From Archaeoglobus sp. UBA230 (GTDB lineage Archaea; Halobacteriota; Archaeoglobi; Archaeoglobales; Archaeoglobaceae), in contig DAVR01000011.1 in NCBI GenBank assembly GCA_002507545.1, forward strand, positions 1-64,000: a stretch of 64,000 bases of DNA. Reading direction: 5' to 3'. This document shows, in pieces, positions 31,237 through 40,078 of the stretch. Within the stretch, counting starts at the first letter, position 1. Each line of letters begins with the position of its first letter. The notes below the pieces were generated by a model. The model worked only from the letters and a program-made list of their open reading frames with translations. It ran no database searches and was not told where the DNA came from. Made by a program: the position numbers and the translations under genes.

Positions 31237-31428
31237 ATGAAAGAACTTGAAATGGAAAAAGTGCGTGAAGCAATTTCGAAGATGTCGGTTGAGTTGCAGC
31301 GACTTGAGGCTATGCTCATGCCTGAGGAAGAGGAGCTCAGCGATGAGGAACTTGAAGAGATACTCAGAGAAGCCACGGATCCCAAGATTAAATGGATCAA
31401 GGCAGACGAAATTTTGAAAAAACTGTAA
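31237..31428 (+). CDS. RelB-like antitoxin candidate
   Basis: This 63-residue acidic helical protein (EEEELSDEELEEILREATDPKIKWIKADEILKKL region, residues 27-63) resembles archaeal RelB-type antitoxins, which wrap around RelE. A TTATTTATA box lies about 30 bases upstream. It converges exactly with the RelE-like gene: the two stop codons abut. This is an unusual arrangement for a family whose genes are normally in one operon. Confidence 0.68.
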   Translation: MKELEMEKVREAISKMSVELQRLEAMLMPEEEELSDEELEEILREATDPKIKWIKADEILKKL

Positions 31429-31707
31429 CTACTTGTAGGATTTGCCTCTTCTTTCAAGTCTGAGAACCTTGATTTCTCTTCTGTCCCAATCTACAACATA
31501 AATAACTCGGTAATCTCCAAATCTGACGCGAAAAGCGTCTAAGGATCCTGTACCTTTCAATTTTACAATGTCAAAGAACTTGGGCACGGCCCAAAACTTT
31601 AGAGCTTCGATCAGCCCCCTAAATTTGTTTCGTACGTGATCGGGTATTTTGTCCAGATCTTTTTCTATTCTTGGATGAATGTAGACTGTGAATTTTTCTT
31701 CGTCCAC
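31429..31707 (-). CDS. RelE-family toxin (ribosome-dependent mRNA interferase)
   Basis: This 92-residue protein has the RelE/ParE fold signature: YIHPRIEKDLDKIPDHV, LKGTGSLDAFRVRFGDYRVIYVVDWDRREIKVLRLERRGKSY, with the basic residues typical of RelE active sites (R in FRVRFGDYRV, R in LERRGK). It starts at GTG 31707 within an inverted repeat, CACGAA (31705-31710) and TTCGTG (31720-31725), that may be an operator. RelE toxins cut mRNA on the ribosome and often stabilise mobile elements. Confidence 0.85.
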   Translation of the reverse strand: MDEEKFTVYIHPRIEKDLDKIPDHVRNKFRGLIEALKFWAVPKFFDIVKLKGTGSLDAFRVRFGDYRVIYVVDWDRREIKVLRLERRGKSYK

Positions 31708-31770
31708 GAAAATATTTTGTTCGTGATGAAATAAACTTTGTGGCTATTCTACCTCTGGATTCACTGAAAT

Positions 31771-32862
31771 TTACCCGTAGTTCCTGATAGCTTCGAGTAT
31801 AATTTTTGGCTCGTACCGCCTCACGACGTACCTCGTCTTGCCCCTACCCTTTCTTCCGAAAACCAGATCGATGAACCTCAGCCTCTCCAGCTTGCCGATT
31901 ATCTCGTAGAATCTCTCGTAGTACAGCCCAACCTCAGCCCTCATTATCGCGTAGACGTCGCCGGTCGTTATGTTCTCCTCGTCGAGCGAGTAAATTATCT
32001 TCAGCGCCTCCCTTTCGTCGCTGTTGAGTGCTGAGAGGTTCTTTGTCAGTAATGTCGCCTCCTCTCCCTCTCTGGCTGCGATCACATCTTCCACATCTAT
32101 CTTCCTGCTTGCTCTCCTCTCTGCTATAATTCCAGCCCTCCTTAGCAAGTAGAGTCCATAGCGAATATCTCCATTCCTTGCAACCAGATCTACAACCATC
32201 TCGAAAGCATCATCGGTCATCACGCCTAGATAGAAGCCGTATTCCACGCGCCAGCGCAGTATCTCTTCCACCTCTCTCCTCGTGTACAGTGGGAAGGGGA
32301 TCTCGTGGAAGTGGAAGATCGAGCCCAAATAAGGATCCAAGCGGGCGACGAACCCCTTGCTCGTAGCTACCGCCACAACTCCAACCTTGAACTCTGCACT
32401 CTTCACTAATGCCATTAGGATCTCGTTCAGCACATTATTCGGCAAAAAGTTCACATCATCGAGAGCGACGACGAGAACCTGTTGCTCAAGAAACTCGGCT
32501 ATCTCATCAAGGAGCTTGAACAATGGCACCCCCTTCTGGGGCGGCACCTTCCCGCTCACTTCCTCAAAGATCTTGGCGAAGACATTGTACGTCGTTCGCA
32601 GCACGGGGCAGCGGAGATAAGCAACAGTGACTCCATACTCTTCAAGCTTCTCAAGCACATGGCGAACTACTGTGGTTTTGCCGGTCGACGGCGGACCGAC
32701 GCACAGTACGTGCCCAGGAGCGACACCCTTCAGCGCCGGCCTCAGGCAGGCAGCTAAATCAGCAATCTGCACATCCCTGTGCAGGATATCAGGTGGCAGA
32801 AAGTCAGGATCGAAGACTTCCTCATTCCTGAAGAGTGTTTCGTCACCCCATAGGATCTCCAT
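31771..32862 (-). CDS. Orc1/Cdc6 replication initiator of the element
   Basis: This 363-residue AAA+ ATPase resembles archaeal Orc1/Cdc6. Walker A is GPPSTGKT at residues 56-63, Walker B VVALDDVNF near 130, and a C-terminal winged helix covers about 280-350 (ITTGDVYAIMRAEVGLYYERFYEIIGKLERL). A basic wing (VFGRKGRGKTRYVVRRYEP) closes it. I choose ATG 32862, which overlaps the integrase end by 20 bases; a longer frame starts at 32883. Cotranscription with the integrase links replication to excision. It would load a helicase at an origin such as the iteron cluster. Confidence 0.88.
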   Translation of the reverse strand: MEILWGDETLFRNEEVFDPDFLPPDILHRDVQIADLAACLRPALKGVAPGHVLCVGPPSTGKTTVVRHVLEKLEEYGVTVAYLRCPVLRTTYNVFAKIFEEVSGKVPPQKGVPLFKLLDEIAEFLEQQVLVVALDDVNFLPNNVLNEILMALVKSAEFKVGVVAVATSKGFVARLDPYLGSIFHFHEIPFPLYTRREVEEILRWRVEYGFYLGVMTDDAFEMVVDLVARNGDIRYGLYLLRRAGIIAERRASRKIDVEDVIAAREGEEATLLTKNLSALNSDEREALKIIYSLDEENITTGDVYAIMRAEVGLYYERFYEIIGKLERLRFIDLVFGRKGRGKTRYVVRRYEPKIILEAIRNYG

Positions 32863-34045
32863 CACTTTCCCTCTCATCAACAAGCTTCTTAAGTCTCTCT
32901 ATTTCCTCTCGCAAACTCATTATGAGGCCCAGTATTTCAGGCTTGGTCATGGTCTCCAGCAGTTTTGCTTTCTTCTCCTCCCACTCCTCAATCTCTTTAA
33001 CTGCTTCCTCTGTTAGCGGCAGGCCGCAGCGGGAGCAAAACTTCGAACCGCCGGGATTTACAAAGCTGCACCGGGGGCATTGTATCACTTTTATGTCTTT
33101 GTCCTCGGCTGGCTTTATCCCGTGCATCTCCAGGATGGCCCTTTCGACGTCCTGATCGGCGAGATGGATGTAAACCTTGACCATTTTCGTCCCAGGAACC
33201 CATCCCATGTACTTGGCTCCTACGGCCTCCGAAACTTGCTGCAGCAGCCTCGTCGCCCTCGTGTGTCTGAACAAATGGGAATAAATTCTCTTCTTTATTC
33301 CAGCTCTCTTGGTTATCTTCTTCAGCTGCCACTGTATGTCCTTGTACTCCATCGGCTGCATGTACTTCTTCCCGCTCAGCTTGATCCACAGAGGGGCTTC
33401 TGGATCGTCCTTCAGCGGATGGTCTGACAGCCACTCTGCGAGATATCTGCTGGAGTAAACGACCCTCAGCTTCCTCCTCTGCGTTTTGGACCTCGGCAGC
33501 CAGATCACAGCCCCATATTCGTCGAACATCACATCCTTAACCCTCATCGCACCGATCTCGCCTATTCTGGCTCCCGTCTCATAGAGGAGGGACAAGAGGG
33601 CTCTGTCGCGTGAATTGAAACAGGCTCTCATCATGGCTTCGAACTCCTCCTGAGTTATGAGGTCGGATGGAGATATGTTAGACTCGACATTACCGACACT
33701 GAACCAGTTTACAAGCTCTCCCCTCCCCAACCATTTGAAGAACTTTTTAAGCGTTTTCTTAGCCTCGAAAACCGAGCTCTTACTCCGCTCACCTCTGTTT
33801 ACTAGCGTCTGGTAGTGTGCCAGCACCTTCCTGACATCGTCTTTGGTAAACTCCTCGAACCTCTTCTCCACCAAGCTGAGGATTTTCGAGAGGTATATCA
33901 CGTAGCTCCGGACTCTGTACTCGGATATCCCCTGAGCCAGCAGATCCATTGCGAAGGCCTCGATTGTGTCGTACTCCTCTGGGTACTCAGCCTTGAACCT
34001 TTCGAGGGCCCTTGATAGTCTCTGATGCGAGTGGAAGTCTACCAT
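32843..34045 (-). CDS. element integrase, tyrosine recombinase with zinc ribbon
   Basis: This 400-residue tyrosine recombinase is placed to integrate and excise the element. Catalytic residues are R160 (TGARIGEI), K187 (RSKTQRR), H257 and R260 (HLFRHTR), W282 and Y292 (VKVYIHL). Residues 1-115 form the N-terminal DNA-binding domains. A Cys4 zinc ribbon (C323, C326, C337, C340) and a helical tail follow. The gene starts 75 bases inside the right attachment site, intact and not split by integration, unlike SSV-type integrases. The ATG at 34045 begins MVDFHSHQRL, matching the start of the paralogue at 37-1239 (MDFHKGWQRL). Confidence 0.95.
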   Translation of the reverse strand: MVDFHSHQRLSRALERFKAEYPEEYDTIEAFAMDLLAQGISEYRVRSYVIYLSKILSLVEKRFEEFTKDDVRKVLAHYQTLVNRGERSKSSVFEAKKTLKKFFKWLGRGELVNWFSVGNVESNISPSDLITQEEFEAMMRACFNSRDRALLSLLYETGARIGEIGAMRVKDVMFDEYGAVIWLPRSKTQRRKLRVVYSSRYLAEWLSDHPLKDDPEAPLWIKLSGKKYMQPMEYKDIQWQLKKITKRAGIKKRIYSHLFRHTRATRLLQQVSEAVGAKYMGWVPGTKMVKVYIHLADQDVERAILEMHGIKPAEDKDIKVIQCPRCSFVNPGGSKFCSRCGLPLTEEAVKEIEEWEEKKAKLLETMTKPEILGLIMSLREEIERLKKLVDERESDGDPMG

Positions 34046-34119
34046 GAAAATCGACCCCCATAACAGAATAAAGCTACAGACGCTAATCCGATAGTCGAGG
34101 AACTGAACCAGAAGAAAGG

Positions 34120-34135
34120 ATGCCGAGGGGGGGAT
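34120..34135 (+). repeat. attR, right attachment-site repeat in tRNA-Met
   Basis: ATGCCGAGGGGGGGAT, identical to 4745-4760. Bases 34121-34135 are the discriminator, the 3' acceptor strand and most of the 3' T-stem strand of tRNA-Met. The tRNA therefore stays whole after integration. Confidence 0.93.
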
Positions 34136-34194
34136 TCGAACCCCCGACCTCCTGATTATGAGTCAGGCGCCCCAACCAGCTAGGCTACCTCGGC
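34121..34194 (-). tRNA. tRNA-Met (CAT anticodon), integration target
   Basis: The reverse strand folds as a 74-base tRNA with acceptor stem GCCGAGG and CCTCGGC, discriminator A, anticodon stem CCTGA/TCAGG with loop CTCATAA (CAU) and T loop TTCGAAT. The sequence resembles archaeal elongator tRNA-Met; an isoleucine tRNA with a modified C34 cannot be fully excluded. Its 3' end is the right junction of the element. Confidence 0.94.
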
Positions 34195-34267
34195 TTATTC
34201 ACACTTCAATACTTTGAATTAAAACTCTTTCGCTAAACGTTTTTAAGCTCAGGATTGACAGAGACCA

Positions 34268-36613
34268 ATGGAGCTTCTCAGAGACATCAGCGAAGAGTTG
34301 AAGAGTTCTTATATTGACTACGCAATGAGTGTAATTGTTGGTAGAGCCCTCCCTGATGTCAGAGATGGTTTAAAGCCGGTTCAGCGACGAATCCTCTACG
34401 CCATGTTCGAGATGGGTTTACTCAGCAACCGACCATACCGTAAGTCGGCGAGAATAGTCGGAGAGGTTCTGGGTAAATACCATCCCCACGGCGATGCTGC
34501 CGTCTATGATGCCCTTGTGAGGCTTGCTCAGGACTTCTCAATGCGCTATCCGCTGGTTGATGGTCAGGGGAATTTCGGAAGCATTGATGGAGACTCTCCT
34601 GCCGCAATGAGATATACTGAAGCGAGGCTTGCCAAGATTGCCGAAGAGATGCTTGTGGATATTGAGAAGAATACTGTGGATTTCATGCCAAACTTCGATG
34701 CAACTTTACAGGAACCGGTAGTGCTGCCAGCAAAAATACCAAATTTGCTGATAAACGGTTCAAGCGGTATCGCCGTTGGAATGGCCACCAACATTCCACC
34801 CCATAACCTATCGGAGGTCTGTGATGCCATCATTGCCTACATTCGGAACCCGGAGATTTCTGTTGAAGAGCTGATGAAATACATCAAGGGTCCGGATTTT
34901 CCAACTGGAGGTATTATCGTCGGAAGAGAAGGTATTATTGAGGCATACAGGACTGGTAGGGGAAAAGTAGTTGTGAGGGGGAAGGTCGAGGTTGAAGGCG
35001 ATGCCCTTATCATAAAAGAAGTTCCCTACATGGTTAACAAGGCAAAGCTCGTTGAAAGTATTGCCGAACTTGCAAAGGAGAAGATTGACGAAATAAGGGC
35101 GATAAGAGATGAGTCGGACAGAGAAGGAATCAGAGTAGTCATTGAGCTTAAAAGCGGTTCCAATCCAGACCTCGTCTTGAAGAAGCTTTATGCCTACTCC
35201 AATTTACAAACGACATTTGGCATCATATCCTTAGCTCTTGTTGATAAGGAGCCGAAGATTCTGAATTTGAAGGAAATTGTGGAACACTATGTCAGTCACA
35301 GAAGAGAGGTTATTAGGAGGAGAATAACCTTCGAACTTGAGAAGGCGAAGGACAGGCTCCACATCGTTGAGGGGTTGAAGGTTGTTGTAGAAGATATAGA
35401 TAATGCCGTGAACCTCATCAGGTCTTCTGCCTCTCCATCGGAGGCGAAAGACAGATTGATGGACAAATACTCACTCTCACCCAAACAGGCTGATGCTGTG
35501 CTGCAGATGAGGCTTCAGAAGCTCACAGCCATTGAAATTGACTCTCTTCTGGCTGAGTACGAAGAGCTGAAGGCAAAAATTGCCGAATACGAGTCCATTC
35601 TTGCCGATCCGAAAAGAATTGACGACATCATCGTGCGTGAGATAGAGGAAATTAAAGAAAAGTATGGTGACGAAAGGAGGACTGAAATTGTAGTGCATCC
35701 AGACGAAATCGCTGCCGAAGACCTGATCGAGGAGGAGGAAAACGTCATCGTCATAACTTCTGAGGGATTTGCAAAAAGGATGTCGCTCGAGGAGTTCAGA
35801 TTACAGGCAAGGGGTGGGGTTGGTGTCATAGGTCTTACACTGTCCAAGGATGATGAGATTTCAGTTTTCAGGATATGCAAATCAACCGATCGCCTGCTTT
35901 TGTTCACGAACTCTGGGAGAGTTTTCTGGGTCTATACTCATGAAATACCTAAGCTGGACAGAACAGCGAGGGGAACGACGATCAAAAAGTTCGTAAGGCT
36001 TGAGAATGGAGAAAAGATAGTTTCTGCAATTGGAGTTGACAAATTTGACGACAGGCAGGTGGCAATTCTTTCCCCAGATGGATATATAAAGAAAGTCTCC
36101 CTTGAAGAGTTTGAAAATGCAAAGAGAGCTGGCATAAGGGCTTCTGGAGGAGAAATTGCCTTTGTGGAGATGATTGAGGGGGAGAGTGTGGTGATAACGA
36201 CTCGTGAAGGGTATGCAGTTAGGCTCAAGTCTTCCAGCATACCTGAATACGGTAGAAATGCAAAGGGTGTGATAGCTCTGAAATTGCGTGAGGGAGACAG
36301 CATATCATCGCTCGTAGCTTCAGAGGGCGAATACATCCTGATGCTCACAGAGAGAGGATACGGGAAAAGGTGTCACATCGAGGAGTTCAGGTTCACGGGC
36401 AGAGGTGCTATGGGTATGATAGCCTACAGACTAAATGAAAAGACGGGCAAACTCGTGTTTGCAGACATGTGTAACGGAGGAGATGTTTTCATTATAAGCA
36501 AGGATGGCTACTGTATCAGGGTTGATTCATCAACTATTCCAATTCAGGGAAGATACTCGTCGGGCGTTATGGTTGCGAGAAGAGGTATAAAAAATGCGGC
36601 TGTGAGAAAATAG
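34268..36613 (+). CDS. gyrA: DNA gyrase subunit A
   Basis: This 781-residue protein is the DNA-cutting subunit of gyrase, which introduces negative supercoils with GyrB and ATP. The N-terminus ([29 protein letters not shown]) and the active-site Tyr Y116 in [10 protein letters not shown] are clear. A GyrA-box-like motif (QARGGVG) near residue 515 begins the beta-pinwheel C-terminal domain, supporting gyrase rather than topoisomerase IV. Gyrase occurs in only some archaea, including Archaeoglobus, which acquired it from bacteria. GyrB is not in the window. The promoter region lies between tRNA-Met and ATG 34268. Confidence 0.96.
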   Translation: MELLRDISEELKSSYIDYAMSVIVGRALPDVRDGLKPVQRRILYAMFEMGLLSNRPYRKSARIVGEVLGKYHPHGDAAVYDALVRLAQDFSMRYPLVDGQGNFGSIDGDSPAAMRYTEARLAKIAEEMLVDIEKNTVDFMPNFDATLQEPVVLPAKIPNLLINGSSGIAVGMATNIPPHNLSEVCDAIIAYIRNPEISVEELMKYIKGPDFPTGGIIVGREGIIEAYRTGRGKVVVRGKVEVEGDALIIKEVPYMVNKAKLVESIAELAKEKIDEIRAIRDESDREGIRVVIELKSGSNPDLVLKKLYAYSNLQTTFGIISLALVDKEPKILNLKEIVEHYVSHRREVIRRRITFELEKAKDRLHIVEGLKVVVEDIDNAVNLIRSSASPSEAKDRLMDKYSLSPKQADAVLQMRLQKLTAIEIDSLLAEYEELKAKIAEYESILADPKRIDDIIVREIEEIKEKYGDERRTEIVVHPDEIAAEDLIEEEENVIVITSEGFAKRMSLEEFRLQARGGVGVIGLTLSKDDEISVFRICKSTDRLLLFTNSGRVFWVYTHEIPKLDRTARGTTIKKFVRLENGEKIVSAIGVDKFDDRQVAILSPDGYIKKVSLEEFENAKRAGIRASGGEIAFVEMIEGESVVITTREGYAVRLKSSSIPEYGRNAKGVIALKLREGDSISSLVASEGEYILMLTERGYGKRCHIEEFRFTGRGAMGMIAYRLNEKTGKLVFADMCNGGDVFIISKDGYCIRVDSSTIPIQGRYSSGVMVARRGIKNAAVRK

Positions 36614-36625
36614 AAACATGAAGAG

Positions 36626-37795
36626 TTACATAAAGAGGTCTTTTAAGTCCAAGAGAAGTTTCGGGTGAGCCTTCAGAAGTTCTGCAACGATTGCCCGAAC
36701 ACTCATTTCCTTTAGATTTTTACCCGATATGCTTGCTGCAAGTTTGTTAATTGTCTCGTCACTCATTTCGAGGAATTTCTCCTGCAACTTCTTGTTTCTA
36801 CGTAGCTTCTTGCCAAAATCGTTCTTCCAGAGATTGTCATACCTTCTCAAGAATTCTGCCGAGAAATTGTTCTTCTCAACAGCCTCAGCAGCAACCTTGC
36901 CAGCGTAGTAACCAGCCGAAAGTGCGTTTGCTATTCCACCACCCGTGATAGGATCGGCATGATAGGCTGCGTCTCCAGCAAGCATTATGTTATCAGCAAC
37001 AGCGGTCTCTATTTCACCATAGACCGGCACGGCTCCTGCAACAAATTCCACAATCTTCCCCTCAATCCTCTCACGCTCTATGAATGCGTCAAGATATTCC
37101 TTCGCCGGTTTTTTTGCCATCTTAGGCAGAACACCTATACCAACATTCGCAGAACCATTCCCCTTAGGGAATATCCACGCATAGCCACCCGGAGCAACCT
37201 CTCTGCCAAGGTAGAAGTAGGTGTAACGCTCATCAATGTCCAAGCCAGTCATCAAATACTGCGCACAACTCTCAACCTCATTCATCCTTAGCGTCTTTAT
37301 TATCCCTGCCCTTCTTCCAACCTTGCTCTCAACACCATCAGCACCGATCAGGATTTTTGCCTCAACCTCCCAATCCTCCCCAAGCCTTCTGAGCCTAACC
37401 TTAACCTTCCCGTCTTTTCTCTCGAAATCAACGGCAGTGGTTTTGACATAAACCTCCGCTCCAGCCTTTGCAGCAAGCCTTGCAATGTGTCTGTCAAATA
37501 TTTTTCTCTCAAGAACGTATCCAACCTCATTTCCAGCCATCTCTTCAGACATTACAACCTCCGTTTTGTCAGGAGCGTAGATTTTCGCCCCCGTAACCTC
37601 TGCAGCAATCCATTTCTTATCAATTTCGAAGAAGCGCTCAATGTTCTCCTTGCTTATCCCCTCAGCACACCTAACTGGCGTGCCTATCTCCTGCCTCTTT
37701 TCAACGAGCAGAACGTTAAGACCGAGTTCTGCTGCCGTCTTCGCAGCCATACTACCTGCAGGCCCAGCGCCGATAACAACGACATCGTACATCAT
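36626..37795 (-). CDS. digeranylgeranylglycerophospholipid reductase (GGR family)
   Basis: This 389-residue FAD enzyme belongs to the geranylgeranyl reductase family, which saturates the isoprenoid chains of archaeal membrane lipids. The FAD-binding motif [14 protein letters not shown] is at residues 6-19, RCAEGI near 45, the second FAD motif [18 protein letters not shown] near 275, and YAWIFPKG near 205. I start at ATG 37795 (an ATG follows immediately), preceded by GGTGGAGGTG, rather than at the longer upstream frame, because the ferredoxin gene ends here with a four-base overlap. The adjacent ferredoxin is the likely electron donor. Confidence 0.92.
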   Translation of the reverse strand: MMYDVVVIGAGPAGSMAAKTAAELGLNVLLVEKRQEIGTPVRCAEGISKENIERFFEIDKKWIAAEVTGAKIYAPDKTEVVMSEEMAGNEVGYVLERKIFDRHIARLAAKAGAEVYVKTTAVDFERKDGKVKVRLRRLGEDWEVEAKILIGADGVESKVGRRAGIIKTLRMNEVESCAQYLMTGLDIDERYTYFYLGREVAPGGYAWIFPKGNGSANVGIGVLPKMAKKPAKEYLDAFIERERIEGKIVEFVAGAVPVYGEIETAVADNIMLAGDAAYHADPITGGGIANALSAGYYAGKVAAEAVEKNNFSAEFLRRYDNLWKNDFGKKLRRNKKLQEKFLEMSDETINKLAASISGKNLKEMSVRAIVAELLKAHPKLLLDLKDLFM

Positions 37796-37980
37796 TCCAC
37801 CTCCACCATCGCCAGTGCGCCCATTGGACACGTCTTTGCGCAGAGTCCACAACCATTACACTTATCCTCGTAAATTTCGAGATATGTTTCAACAAGCTCA
37901 TTAGCATCGACAGGACAAACAGCAATGCATGCACCGCAGTAAGCGCATTTTCTTCTGTCAACAACCGCTTTTCTGGGCAT
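37792..37980 (-). CDS. 2[4Fe-4S] ferredoxin
   Basis: This 62-residue protein has two CxxCxxCxxxCP motifs, [12 protein letters not shown] and [12 protein letters not shown], each helping bind a [4Fe-4S] cluster. It overlaps the reductase start by four bases and so probably delivers electrons to the geranylgeranyl reductase. A TTATATTTTATT stretch upstream of the start is a plausible promoter element. Confidence 0.93.
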   Translation of the reverse strand: MPRKAVVDRRKCAYCGACIAVCPVDANELVETYLEIYEDKCNGCGLCAKTCPMGALAMVEVE

Positions 37981-38019
37981 GAAAAAACTGGAAGAAATAA
38001 AATATAAGTGCTTTTCTGT

Positions 38020-39144
38020 TCAGACTTCTTCTCTAAATTCTCTGACCGCAATAACACCTACAGGACAGTTGACCACGCAAAGTCCACAAGCAGTGCAGTA
38101 CTCACTTACTTTCCCCTCCGCTCGACCACCAACGATCTCTATCGTCTTTCCGTCTTTGCTTACTGGGCATATACTCTCACAGATTCCGCAACCGATACAC
38201 CCGTCTGCAACTCTTATTTCTCGCCTCCTCTCTTCTTTCACTTTTCGGAACTCGACTTCAATTTCCTCTTTCAGCCTTCTATCAATCTCAATTGCACCTC
38301 CGGGACAGTATCTCTCACAGGTTCCACAGTAATTGCATCTGTCACTGAAGATCACAGTCTTTTCAGGCTCGTAACTGTAAGATATAGCCTCATTTGGGCA
38401 GATATCCCTGCAAACTGTGCAGTCTTCAAAACATCTTTCTTTGCTCCATCTCTGCTCCCCTTCAAATATTCTGTTGATCTCAATTGCACCGGTAGGACAG
38501 TTTTCCCTGCAAATGCCACAAGTTGAACAGGTATGCTCGTCCACAATCACGGTTCCACTAACGGCATCCTTCCTTTGCTCGAAGATTCTGCATGAGTCGC
38601 ATCGGACCGAAATAACATCCATTGGACAGACCTTGGAGCATATTTCACAGTAGATGCACTTACTTTCGTCAATAACGGGCTTCCCATGGTAAATTTTTAC
38701 TGCCTTTGTTGGGCAGTTCTCAACACACAGCCTACACTCTATACAGCCATCACCGATGCTTATCTCCCCTTTTCTCAGCTTCTTCAGGTCTACCCTTCTA
38801 ACAACCTTAATAGCATCTCGTGGACAGTTTTTCATACAAAGTGAGCATAAAATACAACTATCCAAATCTACCTCAATTTTCTTAAATCCCATCTCCTCTT
38901 TCAAAATTTCGGAATATATTCCACCTTCTTTGCCATTTCTGTAGAAGCTCAGTGCACCAAACTGGCAGAAGTCGCTGCAAGTTCCGCAGACAGCACAGCT
39001 CTTTCCAATTTCGACCTCAAATCCACTGCCGTTTCTGTATACAGCTATTGCCATCTTTGGGCAGACTGATTCGCACATACCACATCCAACACACTTATCG
39101 GGGACAAAGTAGAGATAGTTCCCCCTCTCTTCGTCTCTCGCCAC
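38020..39144 (-). CDS. polyferredoxin with about ten [4Fe-4S] motifs
   Basis: This 374-residue protein is a chain of CxxCxxCxxxC motifs (for example CVGCGMCESVCP, CILCSLCMKNCP, CIECRLCVENCP, CNYCGTCERYCP, CIGCGICESICP, CTACGLCVVNCP), about ten in all. One site departs from the rule (CFEDCTVCRDICP). It resembles polyferredoxins of methanogens and Archaeoglobales (MvhB-like) that shuttle electrons in energy metabolism. The start is GTG after GGAGGTGATAAC. It lies 39 bases upstream of the ferredoxin gene in the same direction. Confidence 0.9.
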   Translation of the reverse strand: MARDEERGNYLYFVPDKCVGCGMCESVCPKMAIAVYRNGSGFEVEIGKSCAVCGTCSDFCQFGALSFYRNGKEGGIYSEILKEEMGFKKIEVDLDSCILCSLCMKNCPRDAIKVVRRVDLKKLRKGEISIGDGCIECRLCVENCPTKAVKIYHGKPVIDESKCIYCEICSKVCPMDVISVRCDSCRIFEQRKDAVSGTVIVDEHTCSTCGICRENCPTGAIEINRIFEGEQRWSKERCFEDCTVCRDICPNEAISYSYEPEKTVIFSDRCNYCGTCERYCPGGAIEIDRRLKEEIEVEFRKVKEERRREIRVADGCIGCGICESICPVSKDGKTIEIVGGRAEGKVSEYCTACGLCVVNCPVGVIAVREFREEV

Positions 39145-39280
39145 CTCTATGATGTTATCACCTCCTCTTCTCTCTCCGCATTAGGTTGTTTTATAAGCAT
39201 TTTGGTTAACTTTGTCTTGGACGTATGCGTTTGTATGGACATATATGGAAGGTTATTTAAACTGTAAAAATACTGAGGGC

Positions 39281-40078
39281 ATGGATATCTTCTGGAATTT
39301 CATCAAGGAGTATTACATAGACTCCATAGTATACAAAGAGGGCTACAATCCGGTAAACACCCTGACATGGGCTTTAATTCTGATTCTGGCAGTCGTGTTG
39401 ATATATAGATATCTGGAGAAAAGAATCAAAATTGATAGAAAGTTTGTTTATGCCAACATTCCTTATATTCTCCTTGGATCTTCCGTTCGAGTTGTGGAGG
39501 ACGCGGGTTTTTTGACTCCTCCTCTCTCATACATTTTCATGTCACCCTTTATTTACATGCTCGTTTTCACCATAGCTTTTCCCACCTTGATAGTTTCTAT
39601 CAGAAAGTTTGGTGATGGATACTACAGGCCGTATTCGGCTGTTGGGTTGGCTTTGAGCTTAGGTATACTGATACTGCTTTTTGCCAATCTTAAGACAGTC
39701 TACTGGTGGGTTATTCCAGCTGGTCTTGCACTTTCAGCAGCCGTTTCCTCTATATTTTTCTTGGTCTCTCCGAAAGCGATGAAAAATGATCTGAGTGTAT
39801 TGGTAATGTTCTCACATATGCTCGACGGATTTGAAACGTATTTCGGCATAACGTATCTCGGGTATTGGGAGTTGCATGTCCTTCCAAGATTTCTGATAGA
39901 GAAGTTTGGCGCCATTTCTCTCCCAACTGTGAAGTTTTTTGTCTTTTTTGCTATTCTGTATCTGCTTGACACTTCGGAGGAGGAAGAGAAGCTGAAAAAT
40001 TATATTAAGTTCGTGCTTATTGTTCTTGGGCTGGCACCGGGGCTGAGAGATGGTATAAGGATGATGTTTGCAACATGA
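39281..40078 (+). CDS. DUF63 membrane protein
   Basis: This 265-residue protein has about seven hydrophobic helices and the opening typical of archaeal DUF63 proteins (FIKEYYIDSIVYKEGYNPVNTLTW), with LGSSVRVVEDAGFL after the second helix. Function unknown. I start at ATG 39281, which matches the family N-terminus, rather than 69 bases upstream. The stop overlaps the next gene by four bases. Confidence 0.85.
   Translation: MDIFWNFIKEYYIDSIVYKEGYNPVNTLTWALILILAVVLIYRYLEKRIKIDRKFVYANIPYILLGSSVRVVEDAGFLTPPLSYIFMSPFIYMLVFTIAFPTLIVSIRKFGDGYYRPYSAVGLALSLGILILLFANLKTVYWWVIPAGLALSAAVSSIFFLVSPKAMKNDLSVLVMFSHMLDGFETYFGITYLGYWELHVLPRFLIEKFGAISLPTVKFFVFFAILYLLDTSEEEEKLKNYIKFVLIVLGLAPGLRDGIRMMFAT

Larger units (their letters stand above)
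4745..34135. mobile_element. 29.4-kb element integrated at the 3' end of tRNA-Met
   Basis: The element is delimited by an exact 16-base direct repeat, ATGCCGAGGGGGGGAT, at 4745-4760 and 34120-34135. The right copy is the 3' acceptor/T-stem end of an intact tRNA-Met gene, and an integrase gene starts 75 bases inside it. This is the classic layout of an archaeal element inserted by a tyrosine recombinase that does not split its own gene. The cargo includes Orc1/Cdc6, PCNA, a large HTH protein with internal repeats, a second recombinase, a toxin-antitoxin-like pair and a long run of membrane and secreted proteins with a HerA-like ATPase. No relaxase or recognised capsid protein was found. Virus and vesicle- or transfer-forming plasmid are both open. 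Confidence 0.92.

Noticed and set aside
38008-38526. Rightward frames opposite the polyferredoxin
   Set aside because: The reverse strand of repeated Cys-rich codons gives long artificial frames. No start signals or domains were found.
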